From positions 3,410,001 through 3,474,000 of the forward strand of contig NZ_JACHDN010000001.1 of assembly GCF_014201095.1 (NCBI RefSeq): a DNA stretch of 64,000 nucleotides. The letters are read 5' to 3'. The DNA comes from Cellulomonas hominis (GTDB taxonomy: Bacteria > Actinomycetota > Actinomycetes > Actinomycetales > Cellulomonadaceae). The notes under the pieces are model-generated. The model did no database searches. It saw nothing but the letters and a program-made list of their open reading frames with translations, and had not been told where the DNA came from. Each line of letters opens with the position of its first letter. The stretch's first letter is position 1. The translations under genes and the position numbers were made by a program. Positions 28,579-50,961 of the stretch are shown here, in pieces.

Positions 28579-29639
28579 ATGTCCTTCTCCGTCGCCGTCG
28601 CGGGCGCCTCCGGGTACGCCGGCGGCGAGACCCTGCGGCTCCTGCTCGGCCACCCCGAGGCCGAGATCGGCGCGCTCACCGCGCACGCGAACGCCGGCAC
28701 CCGCCTCGGCGCCCACCAGCCGCACCTGCGGGCGCTCGCGGACCGCGTGCTCACCCCGACGACCGTCGACGAGCTCGCCGGCCACGACGTCGTCGTCCTG
28801 GCGCTGCCGCACGGCGCGAGCGGGGAGATCGCCGCGGCGCTCGCGGACCGGGGGGACCCGGCCGTCGTCGTCGACCTGGGCGCCGACCACCGGCTGACGG
28901 ACGCCGACGCGTGGCGGCGGTTCTACGGGACCGAGCACGCCGGCACCTGGCCGTACGGCATGCCCGAGCTGCTGCACGCGGGGGAGACCACCCCGGCCGC
29001 GCAGCGTGCCGCGCTGAGCACCGCCCGCCGGATCGCCGTCCCCGGCTGCAACGTCACCGCCGTCACCCTCGCGCTCCAGCCGGGCGTCGCCGCGGGCGTC
29101 GTGGATCCCGCCGACGTCGTCGCGGTCCTCGCGGTCGGCTACTCCGGCGCGGGCCGCACGCTCAAGCCGCACCTGCTCGCGTCCGAGGCGCTGGGCTCGG
29201 CCCAGCCGTACGCCGTGGGCGGCACGCACCGGCACGTCCCGGAGATCGTGCAGAACCTCGCCGTCGCCGGGTCGCCCGGCACCCGGCTGTCGTTCACGCC
29301 GGTCCTGGTCCCGATGTCCCGGGGCATCCTCGCGACGGTGACCGCCCCGCTGGCGCCCGGCGCCGACGCGACCGCCGTCCGGGCCGCCTGGCAGGCCGCC
29401 TACGCGGGCGAGCCGTTCGTCGAGCTGCTGCCCGAGGGCGACTGGCCGGCCTCCGGCGCGACGACCGGCGCGAACACCGCGCTGGTGCAGGTCGCCGTCG
29501 ACGAGGCCGCGGGCCGGGTCGTCGCGGTGTGCGCGCTGGACAACCTCGTCAAGGGCACCGCGGGCGCCGCGGTGCAGTCGCTGAACCTCGCGCTCGGGCT
29601 GCCCGAGCGCACCGGACTCACCACCGAGGGGGTCGCCCC

Positions 29640-29643
<4 letters not shown>
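28579..29643 (+). CDS. argC: N-acetyl-gamma-glutamyl-phosphate reductase
   Basis: NADPH-dependent reduction of N-acetylglutamyl phosphate to the semialdehyde, step three to ornithine. The 354-residue protein opens [20 protein letters not shown] (Rossmann loop) and carries active-site C157 in [15 protein letters not shown], with HRHVPEI and [12 protein letters not shown] later. Three ATGs compete (28567, 28573, 28579). The last is chosen because it gives the family N-terminus and lies 7 bases after a TATGGT hexamer, fitting a leaderless mRNA; 28573 with AGAGGGA upstream is the alternative. First gene of the arginine operon, overlapping argJ by 4 bases. Confidence 0.97.
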
Positions 29644-34559
<4,916 letters not shown>

Positions 34560-34615
34560 CGCCGGCGCGCCACCACCTCCGACATCCCCGTCACGCAGAC
34601 ACGAAAGAGAAGAAC

Positions 34616-37878
<3,263 letters not shown>

Positions 37879-37882
<4 letters not shown>

Positions 37883-38613
37883 GCCAGGCGGTCCCGGACA
37901 GCGCCGGCGGCGTGCCCGACGCCGCCGCGGCCGGCGTCCCCCTCGGCCGCGTGCCCGCCCGCGTCTGGTACTCCCGGCCCGTGCTCGACGTCGCGGCGGA
38001 CCTGCTCGGCGCGCACCTCACCGTCCGCTCCGCCGACGGCGACGTCACGCTGCGCCTCACCGAGGTCGAGGCGTACGCGGGCGAGGCCGACCCCGGCTCG
38101 CACGCCTTCCGCGGCCGCACCGCGCGCAACGCCGTCATGTTCGGCGAGCCCGGGCGGATGTACGTCTACCGGCACCTCGGGCTGCACCACTGCGTCAACG
38201 TCGTCACCGGGCCCGCCGGTGCCGCCTCGGCCGTGCTGCTGCGCGCCGGCGAGGTCGTCGACGGCGTGGACCTCGCCCGCGACCGGCGGGCCCGCGCCGG
38301 CGTCGTGGACTCCGACCGGCAGATCGCGCGCGGCCCCGCCCGGCTCGCGGTGGCGCTCGGCCTCGGCATGGACGACTACGGCGCCGACGTCACCGAGCCC
38401 GGCGGGCGGATCGTGCTGCACCGCGACCCCGACGCCGTGACCGGCGCGCACGCCACGGGCCCGCGGGTCGGCGTCTCCGGCGCCGGCGGCGACGCCGCGC
38501 GGTACCCGTGGCGGTTCTGGCTCGCCGGCGAGCCCACCGTGTCCGCCTTCCGCCCGGCGTATCGCCGGCCGGCGTCGGGAAGCAGCCCGCAGCGCGGGGC
38601 GACGCCGGCATGA
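37879..38613 (+). CDS. mpg: DNA-3-methyladenine glycosylase (AAG/MPG type)
   Basis: Excises alkylated purines in base excision repair. The 244-residue protein shows the AAG fold signatures: [20 protein letters not shown] with the catalytic glutamate, [20 protein letters not shown], and HHCVNVV. The [18 protein letters not shown] and GPRVGVSG parts line the DNA-binding surface. Residues 1-25 are a variable Ala/Gly leader. The gene lies before tyrS, as mpg does in mycobacteria (Rv1688-Rv1689). The GTG start overlaps the kinase stop by 4 bases. Confidence 0.93.
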
Positions 38614-38666
38614 CCCCGACCGCCGACGGTGCGGCCGCCCCCGGCCGCGCGACGCAAGGAGCACCC

Positions 38667-39932
38667 GTGACCCACCTCCTCGACGAGCTCGCCTGGCGCG
38701 GCCTCGTCGCCCAGACCACCGACCTCGACGCCCTGCGCGAGGCGCTCGACGCCGGCCCGGTGACGTTCTACGCCGGGTTCGACCCCACCGCGCCGAGCCT
38801 GCACCACGGCCACCTCGTGCAGCTCGTGCTCATGCGGCACCTGCAGCTCGCCGGCCACCACCCGCTCGCCCTCGTCGGCGGGGCCACCGGCCTCATCGGC
38901 GACCCCCGGATGTCGGGGGAGCGCGTCCTCAACACCAAGGACACCGTCGCCGAGTGGGTGCAGCGCCTGCAGACGCAGATCAGCCGGTTCCTCGACTTCG
39001 ACGGCGAGAACCCGGCGCGCATGGTGAACAACCTCGACTGGACCGGCGAGCTCACCGCCATCGACTTCCTGCGCGAGGTCGGCAAGCACTACCGGCTCGG
39101 CACGATGCTCGCCAAGGACACCGTCGCCCGGCGGCTGGCCTCCGACGAGGGCATCTCCTTCACCGAGTTCAGCTACCAGATCCTGCAGGGCATGGACTAC
39201 CTGGAGCTGCACCGCCGGCACGGCTGCACCCTGCAGACCGGCGGCAACGACCAGTGGGGCAACCTGCTGTCCGGTGTCGAGCTGATCCGCAAGTCCGAGC
39301 ACGCGTCGGTGCACGCGCTGACCACCCCGCTCATCACCAAGGCGGACGGCACGAAGTTCGGCAAGTCCGAGGGCGGGGCGATCTGGCTCGACCCCGAGAT
39401 GATGAGCCCGTACGCCTTCTACCAGTTCTGGCTCAACGTCGACGACGCCGAGGTGGTCGGCTACCTCAAGGTGTTCACCTTCCGCCCCCGCGAGGAGATC
39501 GCGGAGCTCGAGGAGGCCGTGGCGACGCGGCCCCAGGCGCGCGAGGCGCAGCGGGCGCTGGCATACGACGTCACCTCGCTGGTGCACGGCACCGACGCGA
39601 CCGACAAGGTGATCGCCGCGAGCCGCGCGCTGTTCGGCGGGGGCGACCTGGCCGAGCTCGACGCGGCGACGCTGCGCGCGGCCGTGGCCGAGCTGCCGTC
39701 CGCGGACGTGCGGGTGGGCGACCCGGTCGTCGACGTGCTCGCCGCCACGGGGCTGGTCGCGTCCAAGGGCGCCGCCCGCCGCGCCATCGCCGAGGGCGGG
39801 GCGTCCGTGAACAACAGGAAGGTCGCGGACGACACCGCCGTGGTGGGGGCCGACGACCTGCTGCACGGGGAGTGGCTGGTGCTGCGCCGCGGCAAGCGGA
39901 CCCTCGCGGTGGCGCGGGTGGCGTCGGCCTAG
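38667..39932 (+). CDS. tyrS: Tyrosyl-tRNA synthetase
   Basis: Class I synthetase, 421 residues, dimeric. The HIGH motif appears as HHGH (46-49) in [15 protein letters not shown], and the KMSKS motif as KFGKS (230-234). [12 protein letters not shown] binds tyrosine. The C-terminal S4 domain ([20 protein letters not shown]) binds tRNA. The GTG start is chosen over an in-frame upstream ATG because AAGGAG lies 5 bases before it. A GC hairpin follows, then the rRNA operon. Confidence 0.97.
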   Translation: MTHLLDELAWRGLVAQTTDLDALREALDAGPVTFYAGFDPTAPSLHHGHLVQLVLMRHLQLAGHHPLALVGGATGLIGDPRMSGERVLNTKDTVAEWVQRLQTQISRFLDFDGENPARMVNNLDWTGELTAIDFLREVGKHYRLGTMLAKDTVARRLASDEGISFTEFSYQILQGMDYLELHRRHGCTLQTGGNDQWGNLLSGVELIRKSEHASVHALTTPLITKADGTKFGKSEGGAIWLDPEMMSPYAFYQFWLNVDDAEVVGYLKVFTFRPREEIAELEEAVATRPQAREAQRALAYDVTSLVHGTDATDKVIAASRALFGGGDLAELDAATLRAAVAELPSADVRVGDPVVDVLAATGLVASKGAARRAIAEGGASVNNRKVADDTAVVGADDLLHGEWLVLRRGKRTLAVARVASA

Positions 39933-39947
39933 GCGCGGCTCCGCCCC

Positions 39948-39986
39948 GACGGGGCGGTCGGCACGTCCGGTGCTGGCCGCCCCGTC
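39948..39986 (+). terminator. Hairpin after tyrS
   Basis: GACGGGGCGG and CCGCCCCGTC form a 10-bp stem with a 19-base loop, 15 bases past the tyrS stop. Another 8-bp hairpin (GACGGGCG/CGCCCGTC) lies at 40073-40097. Confidence 0.6.
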
Positions 39987-40189
39987 GTCGTCCGGGGTGC
40001 GACCCCGGCGTGCCCGGATGACGGGCGAGGGCTTGCGCCGGCCGCGGCCCCGGGGCACCCTGGACCCAGAGTGACGGGCGTCGCACCGGCGCCCGTCGCG
40101 CCACAACTGGGGTCACCCCGGCAGGCCGCGCGCGAACGCGCAGGTCAGCGGGGGTGCGGGGAGCGCGCGGGGCCCGTGAGCCCGCTGGC

Positions 40190-40219
40190 TTGACGCTGGG
40201 CGAAACGTCCGCGTAATGT
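40190..40219 (+). promoter_or_regulatory. rRNA promoter P1, sigmaA-like
   Basis: TTGACG, an 18-base spacer and TAATGT form the best -35/-10 pair in the region, about 650 bases before 16S. It is the most distal of at least five promoters. Confidence 0.7.
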
Positions 40220-40381
40220 TCTCCGAGTCGCCCGGCAGGGAGGAACGGACACCGAGGATCAACCCGGTGGCTGGTCCCACGGGTGGCCACCCCCTCAGCA
40301 CGACCGGCAGGCGCCTCGGCGTCCGGACGGTCGCGCCGAGACCGGAGCGGGACGCTCGCGAGGTCGGAATTGACGCCGACA

Positions 40382-40574
40382 AAGCGGGACGAAAACTCTG
40401 GTAGAGTGAAGGAAAGCCGAGCCGGGAATTGCCCCGGCAAAGCGGACCAGAAACTCTGGTAGAGTGATGGAGCGCCGGACCGGGAACGGGAAAGCGAACC
40501 AGAAGCTCTGATAGAGTGGAGGAACGGGAAGCCGCGGAAACGCGAGCGGAACGGACCAGAAGCTCTGGTAGATT
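40382..40574 (+). promoter_or_regulatory. Four tandem extended -10 rRNA promoters (P2-P5)
   Basis: The block CGGACCAGAAACTCTGG-TAGAGTG repeats four times with variation. The -10 hexamers are TAGAGT at 40402, 40460 and 40512 and TAGATT at 40569, with 58-, 52- and 57-base spacing, each preceded by TGG or TGA (TGN extended -10). No consistent -35 is seen. In the last three copies ACCAGA-N3-TCTGGT forms an inverted repeat against the -10, imperfect in the third. The same -10 word stands before infC. Confidence 0.75.
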
Positions 40575-40625
40575 GGAACCGAGCCTCCGGCCAGGAGCCC
40601 GCAAGGGTGAGTGGGGGATGCGCGT

Positions 40626-40653
40626 CTGTTCTTTGAGAACTCAACAGTGTGCC
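40626..40653 (+). other. Pre-16S processing stem, 5' arm, with boxA-like sequence
   Basis: CTGTTCTTTGAGAACT and the following bases to GTGTGCC pair, allowing G-U pairs, with 42572-42599 beyond 16S. This is the expected RNase III stem around 16S. TTTGAGAACT is a boxA-like antitermination element. Confidence 0.75.
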
Positions 40654-40871
40654 TAGTAGTTGATGCCAAGATGGTTCATCGCTCGGGTTGGTCGCCTCGT
40701 TCGGGGTGACTGGTTCGTGTGGTGGGTCTTGGTTTCGATTGGGAGCCGAGTCCGACCCCGTCGGGTCGGTTCCTGCAGAAGCCGAATTGACTGATCTCCG
40801 CTCGCCAGCGGGTGGGGGTCGTTTCGTGTGTCGGTTGTCCACCGCTTTCGGGTGGTGGGGACCAGTAGACA

Positions 40872-42398
<1,527 letters not shown>

Positions 42399-42571
42399 AG
42401 CATCTGACACGCCCTGCTTCGGTGGGGTCGTGCAGAGGCCATGCCCCGGCCGAACGCGTCGGGGGTGGTGCTCAAGGGTGGAACATCAACTACGGCGGCC
42501 CGCTCGGGCCGGCATCGCGTCAGTACTCCTTCGGGATGGAACGCGCACCGCCGGGTCGGGTCGGTCGCCCA

Positions 42572-42599
42572 GGCACGCTGTTGGGTCCTGAGGGAACAG
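42572..42599 (+). other. Pre-16S processing stem, 3' arm
   Basis: GGCACGCTGTTGGGTC to AACAG is the near-exact complement of 40626-40653; the differences keep G-U pairing, except one. Confidence 0.75.
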
Positions 42600-42705
42600 C
42601 CCGCGAGGGAGGTTGCTTCATGACGGGCCCGGTCGGTCGGTCGAACCGCCAGCTGCTCTTCGGGGCGGTGGGTAGGCGCCGGCGTGAGGTCGGGGATCGT
42701 TCGTT

Positions 42706-42733
42706 GTTTGAGAACTGCACAGTGGACGCGAGC
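42706..42733 (+). other. Pre-23S processing stem, 5' arm, with boxA-like sequence
   Basis: GTTTGAGAACTGCACAGTGG then ACGCGAGC pairs with 45877-45905 beyond 23S, about 28 pairs with G-U pairs and one bulge. Confidence 0.8.
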
Positions 42734-42759
42734 ATCTTTTAAAGTATGTCTTTGTGGTC

Positions 42760-45863
<3,104 letters not shown>

Positions 45864-45876
45864 ACTCATACTCTTT

Positions 45877-45905
45877 GCTACGCGTCCACTGTGCGGTTCC
45901 CGAAC
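45877..45905 (+). other. Pre-23S processing stem, 3' arm
   Basis: GCTACGCGTCCACTGTGCGG then TTCCCGAAC is the complement of 42706-42733 apart from G-U pairs and one extra base. The 97-base 23S-5S spacer holds no tRNA. Confidence 0.8.
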
Positions 45906-45960
45906 CACGAGCACGCACCCTTCGAACCCGAGGGGTGTCCCGTGTTGACAGTTCGACAGA

Positions 45961-46079
45961 GTTACGGCGGTCATAGCGAAGGGGAAACGCCCGGTCCCAT
46001 TCCGAACCCGGAAGCTAAGCCCTTCAGCGCCGATGGTACTGCACTCGCCAGGGTGTGGGAGAGTAGGACGCCGCCGGAC
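45961..46079 (+). rRNA. rrf: 5S ribosomal RNA
   Basis: About 119 bases, from GTTACGGCGGTCATAGCG to GTAGGACGCCGCCGGAC, with the conserved CCCATTCCGAACCCGGAAG loop. Ends are estimated. Confidence 0.95.
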
Positions 46080-46085
46080 ATCATT

Positions 46086-46123
46086 CAGAAGAAGCCACCC
46101 CATCGCTGGGGTGGCTTCTTCTG
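46086..46123 (+). terminator. rRNA operon terminator
   Basis: A perfect 17-bp stem (CAGAAGAAGCCACCCCA with its complement) closes on a 4-base loop TCGC, 7 bases after 5S, and is followed by TTT. This is the strongest terminator in the window. Confidence 0.92.
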
Positions 46124-46183
46124 TTTCCCGAGGACTTTCGCGTGCCGCCCGCGGTGGGCGCCGGGGATGGGGCGGCGCTGCTC

Positions 46184-46279
46184 TCAGAGCCGCCTGACGA
46201 ACTCGAGTGCCTCGGGGGCCTCGAAGGACGTGACGAAGTCGACACCCCCGGGACGGATGGTCGACCGCCGGCCCGGCAC
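46184..46279 (-). pseudogene. Possible 31-codon gene remnant downstream of rrn
   Basis: A short minus-strand reading frame starting GTG encodes PGRRSTIRPGGVDFVTSFEA and ends PEALEFVRRL. Its codons have strong G/C third positions and it ends at a normal stop, so it may be the tail of a lost gene or a small protein. No ribosome site is seen. The rest of the 46124-46464 gap shows nothing recognisable except a ribosome site for the next gene. Confidence 0.25.
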
Positions 46280-46464
46280 GCGGCTTCGCCGTGCGGGTGC
46301 CCGGCGCAGCTGACCCCCACTGCCGAGAGTGCAGGAGGTGCGGTCTCGGGGCTCCTCGAGTCGGCATCTGCTGCGGTCTCGGCGTGGGTGCGGGGCTCGA
46401 TGTGGGGGCGGGGGCGGCTGGATGAGACCATGGTCAGCGGTCGAATGACGAGGAGACGCAGGAC

Positions 46465-48852
46465 ATGAGCAGCGACGAGCGCGGGACGCGTTCGGCGGAC
46501 GAGGGCGATCGCCGCGGCGGTGGCGTCGGGCGCTACGGCAACCGGAACGGAGCACGCCCGGCGGGCGGTGCCCGGCCCGCCCGCACCCCGAGGGTGGCGG
46601 GTCAGCGGGGACGCGGCGACGGCGAGCGGAGCACCGGCGGCGAGCGCGGTGGGTATGCGGGATCGCGGCCCGAGCGGGGCGCCGGCGGGGACGTCCGGGG
46701 CGCTCGTGGCGGCGACCGGTCCGACCGCGGTGGGCGTCAGTCGGGTGACGGCGGCGCGAGCCGCGGCCCCCGGACGGGCGGGTACCCGGATGACCGCGGC
46801 TCGCGCACGGGCGGCTTCCAGGGTGGCCGTGCCGGTCGCCCGAGCGGGGGGTACCAGGGCGACCGTCCGCGTGACGGCGGCGGCTACCAGCGAGGCGAGC
46901 GGCCCGGCGGGCAGGGAGAGCGGTCCGGGTACGGGCGTGACCGCGACGAGCGGACCGGTGGTGGGTACCCGGGGGACCGTTCGCGTGACGGCGGCGGGTA
47001 CCAGCGCGACCGCGGTGGCCGCCCCTCCGGTGGCTATCAGGGGGACCGCCCGCGCGGTGGAGCCGGCGACGGTTCCCGCGGCGGGTACCAGGGCGAGCGG
47101 TCGGGGTACGGCCGCGACCGCGGCGAGCGGGCCGGCGGGTACTCGGGCGACCGTTCCTCGCGGCCGGGTGGCGGGTACCAGGGTGACCGCCCCCGCGACG
47201 CCGCCGGGCGCGACGACCGGGGCGGCGCACGTCGCTCGTCCGGTGCGCCGCAGGGGCGTGACGCCGGGGCTCGCTCCGGGGGGTTCCGCCGGGACGACCG
47301 CGGTCCGCGCGACGAGACGCGTGGCGGCTACCGCGGCGGCCAAGGTGCTGCGGAGTCGCGCGGCGGGCACCGCGACGGCGGAGAGCGCGGGATCCGCCGG
47401 GACGACCGGGACGTGCGGGGCGGCTTCCGGCGCGACGGCGACGACCGGCGGTCGGGCGGCCCGCGCGACGGCGGGTTCCGCGGTCCGCGGGACGGTGGCG
47501 AGCGCGGCTCCGCGCCGCGGCCCACCGAGGGCGGCGACCGGCCGCGTGGTCCCTGGCAGGAGCGCGGCCAGCGCCGGGACGTCGACGGCCGCGACCGGGC
47601 GCGCCACGGCGACGCCCGTGGCGAGCGCTCCGGCGGCTACCGCCGCGACGGTGCGGACCGGCGCGACGACCGTCGTGGTCCGCGGGAGGACCGCGGGGGC
47701 TTCCGCGACGACCGTCGTGGTCCGCGGGAGGACCGCGGGGGCTTCCGCGATGATCGTCGGGGGCCTCGTGACGACCGCGGCGGCTTCCGTGACGAGCGTC
47801 GCGGTCCCCGGGACGACCGTCGTGGCGTCCCGCGGGACGAGCGCGGTGGCTTCCGTGACGACCGTCGTGGCCCGCGGGACGACCGCCGGGGCCCGGGCGG
47901 CTCCGACGAGCGGCGTCCCCTGCGCCGAGGCCCGCACCGCGAGGACGACCGGCGGGACAGCCGTCCGCCGCAGGCCGTGCGGGTCTACGGCCCGGAGATC
48001 CCGGACGACGTGGAGTTCGGTCAGCTCGACCGCGAGGTCCGCGCGCGGCTGCGCACCCTGAGCAAGGACAACGCCGGCGTCGTCGGACGGCACCTGGTGA
48101 TGGCCGGTCGGCTGCTCGACGTCGACCCGGAGCTCGCCTACGAGCACGCCCAGGCGGCGGTGCGGCACGGCGGCCGGGTCGACGTGGTGCGGGAGGCCGC
48201 CGGGCTGGCGGCGTACCGGACCGGGCGGTTCGCCGAGGCGCTGCGCGAGCTGCGGACGGTGCGGCGGCTCAACGGGTCGTCGGAGCACCTCGCCGTCATG
48301 GCGGACTGCGAGCGGGGGCTCGGGCGTCCCGAGCGGGCGATCGCCATGGCGGCCGAGCCCGAGGCGGAGCAGCTCGACGTGCAGGGCCGGGTGGAGCTGG
48401 CGATGGTCGTCAGCGGGGCGCGTCTCGACATGGGCGACCCGGACGCCGCCATCGCGGCGCTGTCCGGGATCGCGACGGGGACCGTGAAGACGGTGCTCGG
48501 GGCGCGGGTCGTGCAGGCCCGGGCCGAGGCGCTACGCGCCGCGGGCCGCCCGGAGGAGGCTGCCGCCGCCGAGGCCGCGGTCCCGCCGGCGCTGCTCGCG
48601 CAGCTCGCCGACCCCGAGCCGGACGAGGACGTCGTCGTGTTCGACCTCGAGGAGGACGACGAGGCCGAGGGCGACAGCACGGACGCGGGCACCACGGACC
48701 TCGCGGACGACGACGAGGCCGGCGCCGAGCCCGAGGACGCCGACCAGGAGCCGGCCGCCGAGGCCGGGGACGCCGACGTCGCGGAGGGCGAGCCCGCCGA
48801 AGCACCCGACCCGGCCGACGCGCCGACCGAGGACGACACGGAGGACGAGTGA
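46465..48852 (+). CDS. RG-rich disordered protein with C-terminal TPR-like domain
   Basis: A 795-residue protein in three parts. Residues 1-~495 are an Arg/Gly/Asp-rich disordered region of degenerate repeats ([12 protein letters not shown], then [14 protein letters not shown] from residue 401, at first as exact 42-base DNA repeats). Residues ~500-715 are helical and TPR-like ([55 protein letters not shown]). Residues ~716-795 are highly acidic ([12 protein letters not shown]). Position between tyrS and the HAD gene matches the mycobacterial TPR protein Rv1691, so the C-terminal half is the conserved part and the RG region an added extension. RG-rich regions often bind RNA; lying right after the rRNA operon, a ribosome or RNA role is conceivable. 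The ATG follows GAGGAG. Confidence 0.88.
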   Translation: MSSDERGTRSADEGDRRGGGVGRYGNRNGARPAGGARPARTPRVAGQRGRGDGERSTGGERGGYAGSRPERGAGGDVRGARGGDRSDRGGRQSGDGGASRGPRTGGYPDDRGSRTGGFQGGRAGRPSGGYQGDRPRDGGGYQRGERPGGQGERSGYGRDRDERTGGGYPGDRSRDGGGYQRDRGGRPSGGYQGDRPRGGAGDGSRGGYQGERSGYGRDRGERAGGYSGDRSSRPGGGYQGDRPRDAAGRDDRGGARRSSGAPQGRDAGARSGGFRRDDRGPRDETRGGYRGGQGAAESRGGHRDGGERGIRRDDRDVRGGFRRDGDDRRSGGPRDGGFRGPRDGGERGSAPRPTEGGDRPRGPWQERGQRRDVDGRDRARHGDARGERSGGYRRDGADRRDDRRGPREDRGGFRDDRRGPREDRGGFRDDRRGPRDDRGGFRDERRGPRDDRRGVPRDERGGFRDDRRGPRDDRRGPGGSDERRPLRRGPHREDDRRDSRPPQAVRVYGPEIPDDVEFGQLDREVRARLRTLSKDNAGVVGRHLVMAGRLLDVDPELAYEHAQAAVRHGGRVDVVREAAGLAAYRTGRFAEALRELRTVRRLNGSSEHLAVMADCERGLGRPERAIAMAAEPEAEQLDVQGRVELAMVVSGARLDMGDPDAAIAALSGIATGTVKTVLGARVVQARAEALRAAGRPEEAAAAEAAVPPALLAQLADPEPDEDVVVFDLEEDDEAEGDSTDAGTTDLADDDEAGAEPEDADQEPAAEAGDADVAEGEPAEAPDPADAPTEDDTEDE

Positions 48853-49898
48853 CCCACGCACGACTGCTCGGCAGCGACATCCCGCTGGCCGAGCGCTACG
48901 ACCTGGCCCTCGTCGACCTGGACGGCGTGGCGTACCGCGGGCACGAGCCCATCGACGGCGCGGCCGCCGGCCTGGCCGGCGCGCGGGCGGCGGGCATGCG
49001 CCTGGTCTTCGTCACGAACAACGCGTCGCGCGAGCCGGAGTCGGTGGCGGACCAGCTGACGTCGCTGGACATCCCGACGCGGGCGGACGACGTGATGACG
49101 GCGGCGCAGGCCGCGGCGGCGCTGCTGGCCACGCGGCTGGAGCCGGGCGCGACCGTGCTCGTCGTCGGCGGCGCCGGCCTGGTCACCGCGGTGCGGAACG
49201 CCGGGTTCACCGTCGTCACGTCCGCGGAGGACCGTCCGGACGCCGTGGCGCAGGGCTTCGCCCCCGAGGTCGGCTGGGCGCAGCTGGCCGAGGCGGCGTA
49301 CGCGGTGGCGGGCGGCGCGTGGTTCGTCGCGAGCAACCGGGACCTGAGCCTGCCCACCGCCCGCGGGTTCGCGCCGGGCAACGGCGCGCTCGTGGCCGCG
49401 GTGACGGCGGCGACCGGCGTCGAGCCGGACAGCGCGGGCAAGCCGGCGTCGACGATGTACGAGATGGCGGTGCAGCGGGCGGGCGCCCGCGAGGCGCTCG
49501 TCGTCGGGGACCGGCTGGACACCGACCTCGCGGGGGCGCGCACCGGCGGCTTCGCGGGGCTGCACGTGCTGACCGGCGTGAGCACCGCGCGGGACGACGT
49601 GCTGGCGCCCCCGGGGCTGCGGCCGCACTTCATCGCGGCGGACCTGGGTGGCCTGCTGGTGCCGCACCCGGAGCCGGTCCAGGGCGCCGAGGGCTGGTGG
49701 ACCTGCGGGGACGCCGCGGCCCGGGTGACCGGCGGGCGGCTGGAGCTCGGCGGCTCGACCGCCGGGATCGACCTGGTGCGCGCGGCGTGCGCCGCCGCCT
49801 GGGCGGCCGTGGACGGCGGTGCGGAGCTGGACCCGGCCTCGGTGCCGGAGCTGCGTGTCGACCCGCAGGACGCCGCGGGCGTGGGTGCCGGCCGGTAG
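48849..49898 (+). CDS. HAD-superfamily (subclass IIA) phosphatase
   Basis: A 349-residue NagD-like hydrolase. Catalytic D23 and D25 lie in [13 protein letters not shown]; motif II is [11 protein letters not shown]; the C-terminal motifs are [12 protein letters not shown] and [18 protein letters not shown]. The cap domain (~90-200) is the IIA type. The last ~70 residues after [11 protein letters not shown] form an extra domain seen in actinobacterial members. Substrate unknown; small phosphates are usual. It overlaps the TPR gene by 4 bases and matches the Rv1692 position. Confidence 0.92.
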   Translation: MTHARLLGSDIPLAERYDLALVDLDGVAYRGHEPIDGAAAGLAGARAAGMRLVFVTNNASREPESVADQLTSLDIPTRADDVMTAAQAAAALLATRLEPGATVLVVGGAGLVTAVRNAGFTVVTSAEDRPDAVAQGFAPEVGWAQLAEAAYAVAGGAWFVASNRDLSLPTARGFAPGNGALVAAVTAATGVEPDSAGKPASTMYEMAVQRAGAREALVVGDRLDTDLAGARTGGFAGLHVLTGVSTARDDVLAPPGLRPHFIAADLGGLLVPHPEPVQGAEGWWTCGDAAARVTGGRLELGGSTAGIDLVRAACAAAWAAVDGGAELDPASVPELRVDPQDAAGVGAGR

Positions 49899-49901
49899 CC
49901 T
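49896..49901 (+). promoter_or_regulatory. Putative -10 element of the small protein-tlyA-nadK-recN unit
   Basis: TAGCCT, whose TAG is the HAD stop codon, lies 8 bases before an in-frame GTG at 49910. It would produce a leaderless transcript for a longer form of the small protein. Confidence 0.4.
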
Positions 49902-49990
49902 GGCCGGCAGTGCAAGGGGGGCGCGGGACGGCGTGGCCGGACGGTCGCGCCGACGAGCAGCCGCCGGTGGCGGAGCAGGGAGAGGCGAGC

Positions 49991-50134
49991 GTGGATCCGA
50001 CGGGCGACCGGGCGGTGGACGAGGTGCTGACGCGCCTGACGGACGTCACCGAGCTGGGGCTGCACGAGCAGCTCGCCGTGTTCGACGCCGTGCACACGGC
50101 CCTGCAGGACCGCCTCGCCGACGCGGAGGGCTGA
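49991..50134 (+). CDS. Small conserved-position protein between HAD and tlyA
   Basis: A 47-residue acidic, helical protein (AVDEVLTRLTDVTELGLHEQ, LAVFDAVHTALQDRLADAEG). A good ribosome site, AGGGAGAGG, lies 5 bases before the GTG. An alternative in-frame GTG at 49910, next to a -10-like hexamer, would give 74 residues with a disordered N-terminus, so two forms are possible. Mycobacteria have an equally small gene at the same place (Rv1693), which supports it being real. No function is known. tlyA follows 5 bases later. Confidence 0.75.
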   Translation: MDPTGDRAVDEVLTRLTDVTELGLHEQLAVFDAVHTALQDRLADAEG

Positions 50135-50139
50135 GGCGG

Positions 50140-50961
50140 GTGGCGACGCGCGTCGACGCCGCCCTGGTCCGGGACGGGCTGGCCCGGTCGCGCCGGCACG
50201 CGGCCGAGCTGATCGCCGCCGGCCGGGTGTCCGTCGACGGGCACCCGGTGCTCCGGCCGGCGTCCCCGCTGGCGGACGGGCAGCACGCGCGGGTCGAGCC
50301 CCCGGAGCAGCCCGAGGACGACTGGGCCTCCCGCGGGGCGCACAAGCTGCTGGGGGCGCTCGAGGCGTTCCCGGGCGTGGCCGTGGCGGACCGCGTCTGC
50401 CTGGACGCGGGCGCGAGCACGGGGGGGTTCACCGACGTGCTGCTGCGCCGCGGGGCGCGGCGGGTGGTGGCCGTGGACGTCGGCCACGGGCAGCTCGTGG
50501 ACCGGTTGCGCGCCGACCCGCGGGTCGACCTGCGCGAGGGCGTGAACGTCCGGTACCTGGCGGCGGGGGACGTCGACCCGGCGCCGCAGCTGGTGGTCGG
50601 GGACCTGTCGTTCATCTCGCTCGCGATCGTGCTGCCCGCGCTGGTCGCGGTCGCCGCGCCGGACGCGGACCTGGTGCTCATGGTCAAGCCGCAGTTCGAG
50701 GTCGGCCGCGAGCGGCTGGGGTCGGGCGGCGTGGTCCGCTCGCCGGAGCAGCGCGCGGAGGCGGTGCTGGCGGTCGCCGGGGCCGCCGCGGACCAGGGGC
50801 TCGGCGTCCGGGGTGTGGCGCGCAGCCCGCTGCCCGGGCCGAGCGGCAACGTGGAGTTCTTCCTGTGGCTGCGCCGCGGGACGGCGGGCGCGCTGCCCGC
50901 CGGTGCCCTCGGCGCGCGGGTGCGGGAGGTCGTCGAGGACGAGGGAGGTGCCGGCGCATGA
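50140..50961 (+). CDS. tlyA: TlyA-family rRNA 2'-O-methyltransferase
   Basis: A 273-residue enzyme with an N-terminal S4 RNA-binding domain (ATRVDAALVRDGLARSRRHA, then ELIAAGRVSVDG) and a C-terminal FtsJ-like methyltransferase fold (VCLDAGASTGGFTDVLLRRG as the AdoMet loop, LVVGDLSFISL, LVLMVKPQFEVGRE). TlyA methylates 16S and 23S rRNA cytidines in mycobacteria and determines capreomycin sensitivity. GGAGGG lies upstream of the GTG. Translation is coupled to nadK by an ATGA overlap. Confidence 0.94.
   Translation: MATRVDAALVRDGLARSRRHAAELIAAGRVSVDGHPVLRPASPLADGQHARVEPPEQPEDDWASRGAHKLLGALEAFPGVAVADRVCLDAGASTGGFTDVLLRRGARRVVAVDVGHGQLVDRLRADPRVDLREGVNVRYLAAGDVDPAPQLVVGDLSFISLAIVLPALVAVAAPDADLVLMVKPQFEVGRERLGSGGVVRSPEQRAEAVLAVAGAAADQGLGVRGVARSPLPGPSGNVEFFLWLRRGTAGALPAGALGARVREVVEDEGGAGA

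Noticed and set aside
46142..46468. A 108-codon plus-strand frame upstream of the RG-rich gene
   Set aside because: It has no ribosome site, ends inside the start of the RG-rich gene, and reads as low-complexity Gly/Arg/Ala sequence.
46520..48061. A second plus-strand frame of about 513 codons and a long minus-strand frame over the RG-rich gene
   Set aside because: The repeats keep several frames open. Only the frame ending in TPR-like and acidic sequence has a ribosome site and a conserved C-terminal domain.
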